Shown one piece after another: positions 59,744 to 64,000 of a DNA stretch of 64,000 nucleotides. The DNA lies in assembly GCF_001632365.1 (NCBI RefSeq), contig NW_024468524.1, positions 607,450 through 671,449 of the forward strand, in the 5' to 3' direction. The translations under genes and the position numbers were made by a program. Source of the DNA: Laetiporus sulphureus 93-53 (lineage: Eukaryota; Basidiomycota; Agaricomycetes; Polyporales; Laetiporaceae). Position 1 is the first letter of the stretch, and each line of letters begins with the position of its first letter. A model generated the notes under the pieces. That model made no database searches. It had not been told where the DNA came from and worked only from the letters and a program-made list of their open reading frames with translations.

Positions 59744-62071
59744 TTAGATATGCATGACCTGCGAAGCTATCTTGCTGCGTGCACGGATCGCCGGGCCCTT
59801 GAAGAACAACACCTGCAGCAACCAATGAACAAACCAATCCCACTACACAGCGAAGGACGATACTCACAAACGGGATCGGGATCATGACCACTGCGATGAG
59901 CGCGAACAGCGTGTTCGCCCAGTGGTACGTCAGCCTGGCAAACATCTGCGTCGTGAACATCGGGAACGCCATGCCCATCAGGTTCCGGAAGAGACTCTGG
60001 CCGGCGAGCGCGGATGACGCGAACGTGCCGTAGCTACAATCGAAAGCAATTGGTGAGCGGAGAGGTGGTAGGGACATTGAAAGAGGTACGTACCAGTCCG
60101 CAAGATAGGTGAACACGGCGAGGTAGATGATGAACAGTGCCCACATGATGAGCTGCAGCGAGCTAGGGGTGAGGATCCGCTAGTCCGCAACGGAATGGCG
60201 GCGTACGTACAACAATGCCGATCGCCGGAGCGATCCAGTACACCTGAGTGTACGTCGACCAGGCGAAGATGAACATGCCAATCGGGAAGAGGATGGCGGC
60301 TGCCATTGGCGCATACAGCCGCGCTTCTGGTCCTCGAGTGGCAACGTTTTTACTGTGCAACGGCGACTGTGGGCTAAGCTCATCGTTTAAATTCACAACA
60401 GCATGACGTACCTATACATCTTCTCCTGAATCACATTCGTGCACAAGCCAAGCATGGCACCTATCCTGTGAGTAGTTCAAGTTGTGAGTAGTTGAACACC
60501 TCTGTCGAGCTAGACCACGTACGTAATGGTGATGAACGCCGAACCCTCCTCGCCCGCGTTGAAGTGATGCAGTGTTCGGAAGACGGGACCAATGGCCCTA
60601 GGCGACATTATAGTCAGTCTGGCATTCCACCGATCAGGGAGAACGTGACCCACTCTATCATGACGTAAAGGATTCCCCATGCGAATCCGACCCACAACTG
60701 CATATCAAATGGTGATCAGCAGAGCTAGAAGGCAGAGAAGTCCCACAACGCACCGTGAAGCTCGCAATCACAGGCTCAGTCAATAGCAGATCTAACACGT
60801 GAATCTTGGCGTAAGCGAACAGCACCTTCGTCGCATGGGAAAGATCTACTCACAGATCGGACGCGTGCAGGAGATATAGATGAGTGTACCCAGCGACGCA
60901 CGCTCGTCCTCAATACGCGCACGGATTCTCTTGTCACCGGTTTCCTTGCGCATCTTTTTCGCCAACCGCACCAGCAGCACCGACGCACGCGTCTCCTTCA
61001 TAAAAACCGGCACAGCGACCACGAACACGCCCGTGAAGCTAAAATGCAGAGAGCTTCAGGACTAGAAGCATGGAGAATAGGGAGGATACTACCATACATA
61101 GCATGTATCCACTGAATCCAGCGCCATTCGAGGTGCGGGTTCTGCTCGATCCAGCCGGAGGCAAGGCACCCAACGCCGGTTGCGCCGATGGCAGCAGCGG
61201 CGAAGGAAGCCATTGCTACACCACGTCTACAAAGGAGCGTCGCGCTCAGTATGTTGTAAGCGCACACCAGTGAAATGGGACGTACTCTCGTGTAGAGAAG
61301 ATGTCAGCGACGGTGCCGCCCACCATGGTCGAACCCGTTGAACCAAAGGCGCCCGCAAAGAAACGCGCTATCAGGACTGTTTGAATGTTCTTGCCACTGA
61401 AATCATCTTAAGCATCGATGATTACGAGTCGAGCCACAAAGGTACTCACACTGCCGTAGCAATGGTGAAAAGCAGGAAACCAATCCCACTGCACAGATAC
61501 AATGGCTGTCTACCGAACTCTTCGCTGAATGACGCGGTGACAAGAGGCACTACACCAAATCCAAGACAATATAGTGAGATGCCGAGAGTAGCCTGGAAAT
61601 CCGTGCAATTCAGATCGCGCGTCATTGACGTGAAACCGAGCGCGTATGATCCCGAAGAGGATGCTGAATAACCTGTCAGCATGCAATACGTTTATTGCTG
61701 GAAGCAATTCACTCACCGACAAGGACGGAGAACAGGCACGCGGTGAGCAGGATTGCCTGCTTCCGCGCCGGAGAAAAGTTCGCAGGATCCTGCTTGTCGC
61801 CCTTCTCGAACTCGATATAGAGAGGTTCCAGGGAAAAGTCCTCCGACTTTTCCTTTTCATGCAAGCCCTCCTTGTGAAGATGGTGGTCTCGGTGGTGGAT
61901 GTAGTCTTCGAGCTGCTGTACATAGTTCTCGTCGAGGACCTCGTTGTCCGGTCTGTCTGCGGGGTTAAGGCGCGGGTCCACGGGTTCCGTGACGTCCTCA
62001 AGGCTCCGGAGGACGACGTGGTTCACGTTCTCCTCGGCGAGGGTGGCCTCTTCGTCGCGCGCGTGAGTCAT
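59744..62071 (-). CDS. MFS transporter, DHA1 multidrug/polyamine type
   Basis: The start ATG at 62071 (MTHARDEEATLAEENVNHVV) opens an approximately 100-residue charged, His-rich cytosolic N-terminus (HHRDHHLHKEGLHEKEK), then ARKQAILLTACLFSVLVG as the first membrane span. Later segments include SYALGFTSMTRDLNCTDFQA, SFSEEFGRQPLYLCSGIGFL (the MFS loop motif), ARFFAGAFGSTGSTMVGGTV then ADIF, FTGVFVVAVPVFMKET, the central loop KKMRKETGDKRIRARIEDER, GFAWGILYVMIEAI and SALAGQSLFRNLMGMAFPMF. It ends near KGPAIRARSKIASQVMHI (stop 59744-59746). Many short introns separate the membrane spans. The layout is that of plasma-membrane drug:H+ antiporters such as yeast Tpo1/Flr1 relatives; the substrate cannot be predicted. 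Confidence 0.88.
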
Positions 62072-62440
62072 GGCGAGAAAGATAGCGAGAGATGGTGACA
62101 AGGAGCATGCCCTGATGATGGATGGGTTTATATCGCGCCATGCTTGCCGTGCAGATTCATGATATGATACCCCACGGAGCGCACCTTAGATGCCGTCTCG
62201 GGATGTTGCCGGGGATTGAACCGCCGCACGATTGGCTGGGAGAGCTCGGAGACGAAACTCTGAGATTGATCTCGTCCGACGTGGACTTCGCGTCGGAGCA
62301 CCTCCACTGCTGATAGCTGTCCCTACGCGATCATGCGTACTTACTCCTTCTATGCGCCGACGCTTGATTCTATTTGGCGCTCTGTAACGAGGATTCCATG
62401 TCCAAACAGCGATATGCGATCATTCCCAGTGGCGCGTGAC
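62072..62440. promoter_or_regulatory. Upstream region of the MFS gene
   Basis: Presumed promoter. A minus-strand GATATAAACCC near 62126-62136, about 60 nt before the ATG, may be its TATA box. Confidence 0.4.
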
Positions 62441-63720
62441 ACGCACCACTTCAGCCCTGGCTTCGAGACACGACTGCTTTGATCGCATGCCAGCGGTGCT
62501 CACGATCATCGAACGCTCACGATGCCTTGAGTGTCTGTCCTCGTTCGACTCAGCCGTCCTCCTTCGCATCCATGCCCAACGTCCGTCTCAAGCCCCCACA
62601 CCCGAGCTCGCTCACCCACAGCCTCGTCCACCGTCAGAGACCACGCAGAGCTCGGCGCGCTCCTCTCGGACAAGAGGTGGGCGATCAGCAGAGGTGCGTT
62701 CAGCCGCGACCGCTCGGTCTCCCAGTCGCAAACGCGCAGGCCGTCTGGTTTGCGTTCTCCAGCACAAGGTGCCCGTTTGTGTCAGGGCGACGGAGGCGGT
62801 CCAGAGTTGACGAGGTATTAAAGACCGTGGACGTTTGCCGATGCACGACCAGGTACGCCATGCAGTGGACTCTTCGTGCATGCAGAGGATGCTCACCTGT
62901 GTCTGGCTATACTGCACTGTCCGTAGCTACTCGTACTCACCTGCACCCGCCGCGCGTGTCTGTTCTTCACCCAGTGCACATCCACCTCGCCCGCCGTGCT
63001 CGTTCTTGACAACGCCTTGCGACGACACCACGCTATGTGCACGCTCACCATCCACACCGTCGTCGACACCATTCAGGCAGCCACCAACACGCCGATGGCC
63101 GGTCCGCTCCTCGCAGTTGCTTGTGATAACAAGTCGACTGGAGTACGGTGCTGCGCGCTCTCACTGCAAAGTCCGATCTGCACGCCATTCACAAGTACGG
63201 GACCGAAGACATGCCATTTCGCACATCGTCGCCCTCCCCGCTGACGACACCACCATCGCGTCTCTGGCTCCCCCTCGAGCACCGTGCGTTCGTCTCCCCG
63301 CCGTCCGATACGCCCTCGTGAACGTGCTTCGGAGCCATGCAGCCTCAACACGCAGAGACGGGCGGACGTCTTGGGTTTCGCCCTTGCAGCGGGCCGGCAC
63401 TGGCACTCAACCCGCCGACTCGCGGTCGTCGAGACGCATGCCGAGCACGCCGCACGGGACCGGCTGTATGTCGATGATGGCCAGGATTTCGAGACGGCGT
63501 GCTGGACGGCAACGAGCTGAAGACGAACACGGTGCGGACTTGGTACGACGATAAGAAGACAATCATCGTCGAGCGTTGCCTCGCAGAAGCACGTCGTCGT
63601 GCTGACTCGCCAGTCTATAACGTGCGGCGGCGGGCCTTCATCGCTACGGGTGTCGAGGCACCGTTGGACGAGGCGGTGCTGGACGGGACGTATGGTTCTG
63701 AGGTATGATATCTTGCATCC
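62441..63720 (+). other. GC-rich region with possible but unresolved coding exons
   Basis: Several overlapping frames are open on both strands, as expected from high GC. The best candidate is the plus-strand segment 63478-63708 (NELKTNTVRTWYDDKKTIIV, ERCLAEARRRADSPVYNVRR and AFIATGVEAPLDEAVLDGTY), which has a protein-like composition and a possible acceptor near 63486. I could not connect it to upstream exons or name a family. Confidence 0.25.
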
Positions 63721-64000
63721 TTTGATCCCACTCTCATGATTTCTTTGTACTACTCACATTCAAAGCAACATATTTCTTCATTCTCCGGACGGCTTTTTAG
63801 CGTAACACCGACGTGAGGACGCGAGAGCAATCCGAGTCAGGCGAGACCGCAGGGTCCCGAGGCTGGACGCTTTCGAACGTCTCCCCCGTGCGTCGTCACT
63901 GCGACGAGCCCCTTGCGCGCTCGCATGCCACATTCATACGCCAGTCGAATGTCTGCGACACGCGGCCGAGAAATGCGCAATGGTGCGTGCTGGGAGGACG
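63721..64000. other. Window end, nothing recognised
   Basis: Less than 300 bp; no feature seen. Confidence 0.4.

Overview
The window looks like nuclear DNA of a filamentous basidiomycete, most likely an Agaricomycete and perhaps a polypore. Genes are split by many short introns (about 45-65 nt, GT-AG with occasional GC-AG). Intergenic spaces are short on the right side. The recognisable proteins (RSA4, WDR5, a YsxC-type GTPase, SAICAR synthetase, a GYP2-like TBC protein, pirin, PR-1 and the small secreted 'glycopeptide' family) fit that group. I assigned exons by hand from splice motifs, reading frame and recalled family sequence, so no call here has been tested by a database search. No rRNA, tRNA, CRISPR array or bacterial-type operon was seen.

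Left part (1-25.5 kb): a tandem array of seven minus-strand genes for small cysteine-rich secreted proteins of the basidiomycete 'glycopeptide' type, starting at about 900, 3019, 5753, 9263, 15906, 19789 and 23474. They are separated by 1.2-3 kb spacers that are decayed, colinear copies of one another. The spacers hold remnants of a second, unidentified coding family on the same strand. A complete PR-1 (CAP superfamily) gene at 11.2-12.0 kb lies in the fourth spacer, between two copies of the same spacer segment. Copies 6 and 7 share a nearly identical block of about 600 bp inside more diverged flanks, which points to gene conversion. This half reads as a fast-evolving island of secreted proteins.

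Middle (25.5-36 kb): compact housekeeping genes: mitochondrial-type EngB GTPase (+), pirin (-), ribosome assembly factor RSA4/NLE1 (+), an ATP-dependent DNA ligase (+) and SAICAR synthetase ADE1 (+).

36-48.8 kb: two copies of a roughly 3.6 kb unit in inverted orientation (about 36.07-39.67 and 44.93-48.51 kb) flank the WDR5 homologue (-) and an epoxide hydrolase (+). Each unit has a TATA-driven gene for an unrecognised acidic, proline-rich protein and an internal foldback repeat. The only coding-region indel between the two copies falls in a candidate 66/67-nt intron; if that intron is spliced, both copies encode 638 residues. A roughly 270 bp direct repeat (about 41.66 and 48.53 kb) brackets the epoxide hydrolase and the second unit.

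Right part (48.8-64 kb): a GRAM-TBC-EF-hand Rab GAP (-), a group A FAD monooxygenase (-), a conserved-looking single-pass membrane protein of unknown function (+), an MFS transporter (-), and a GC-rich end whose coding content I could not resolve.
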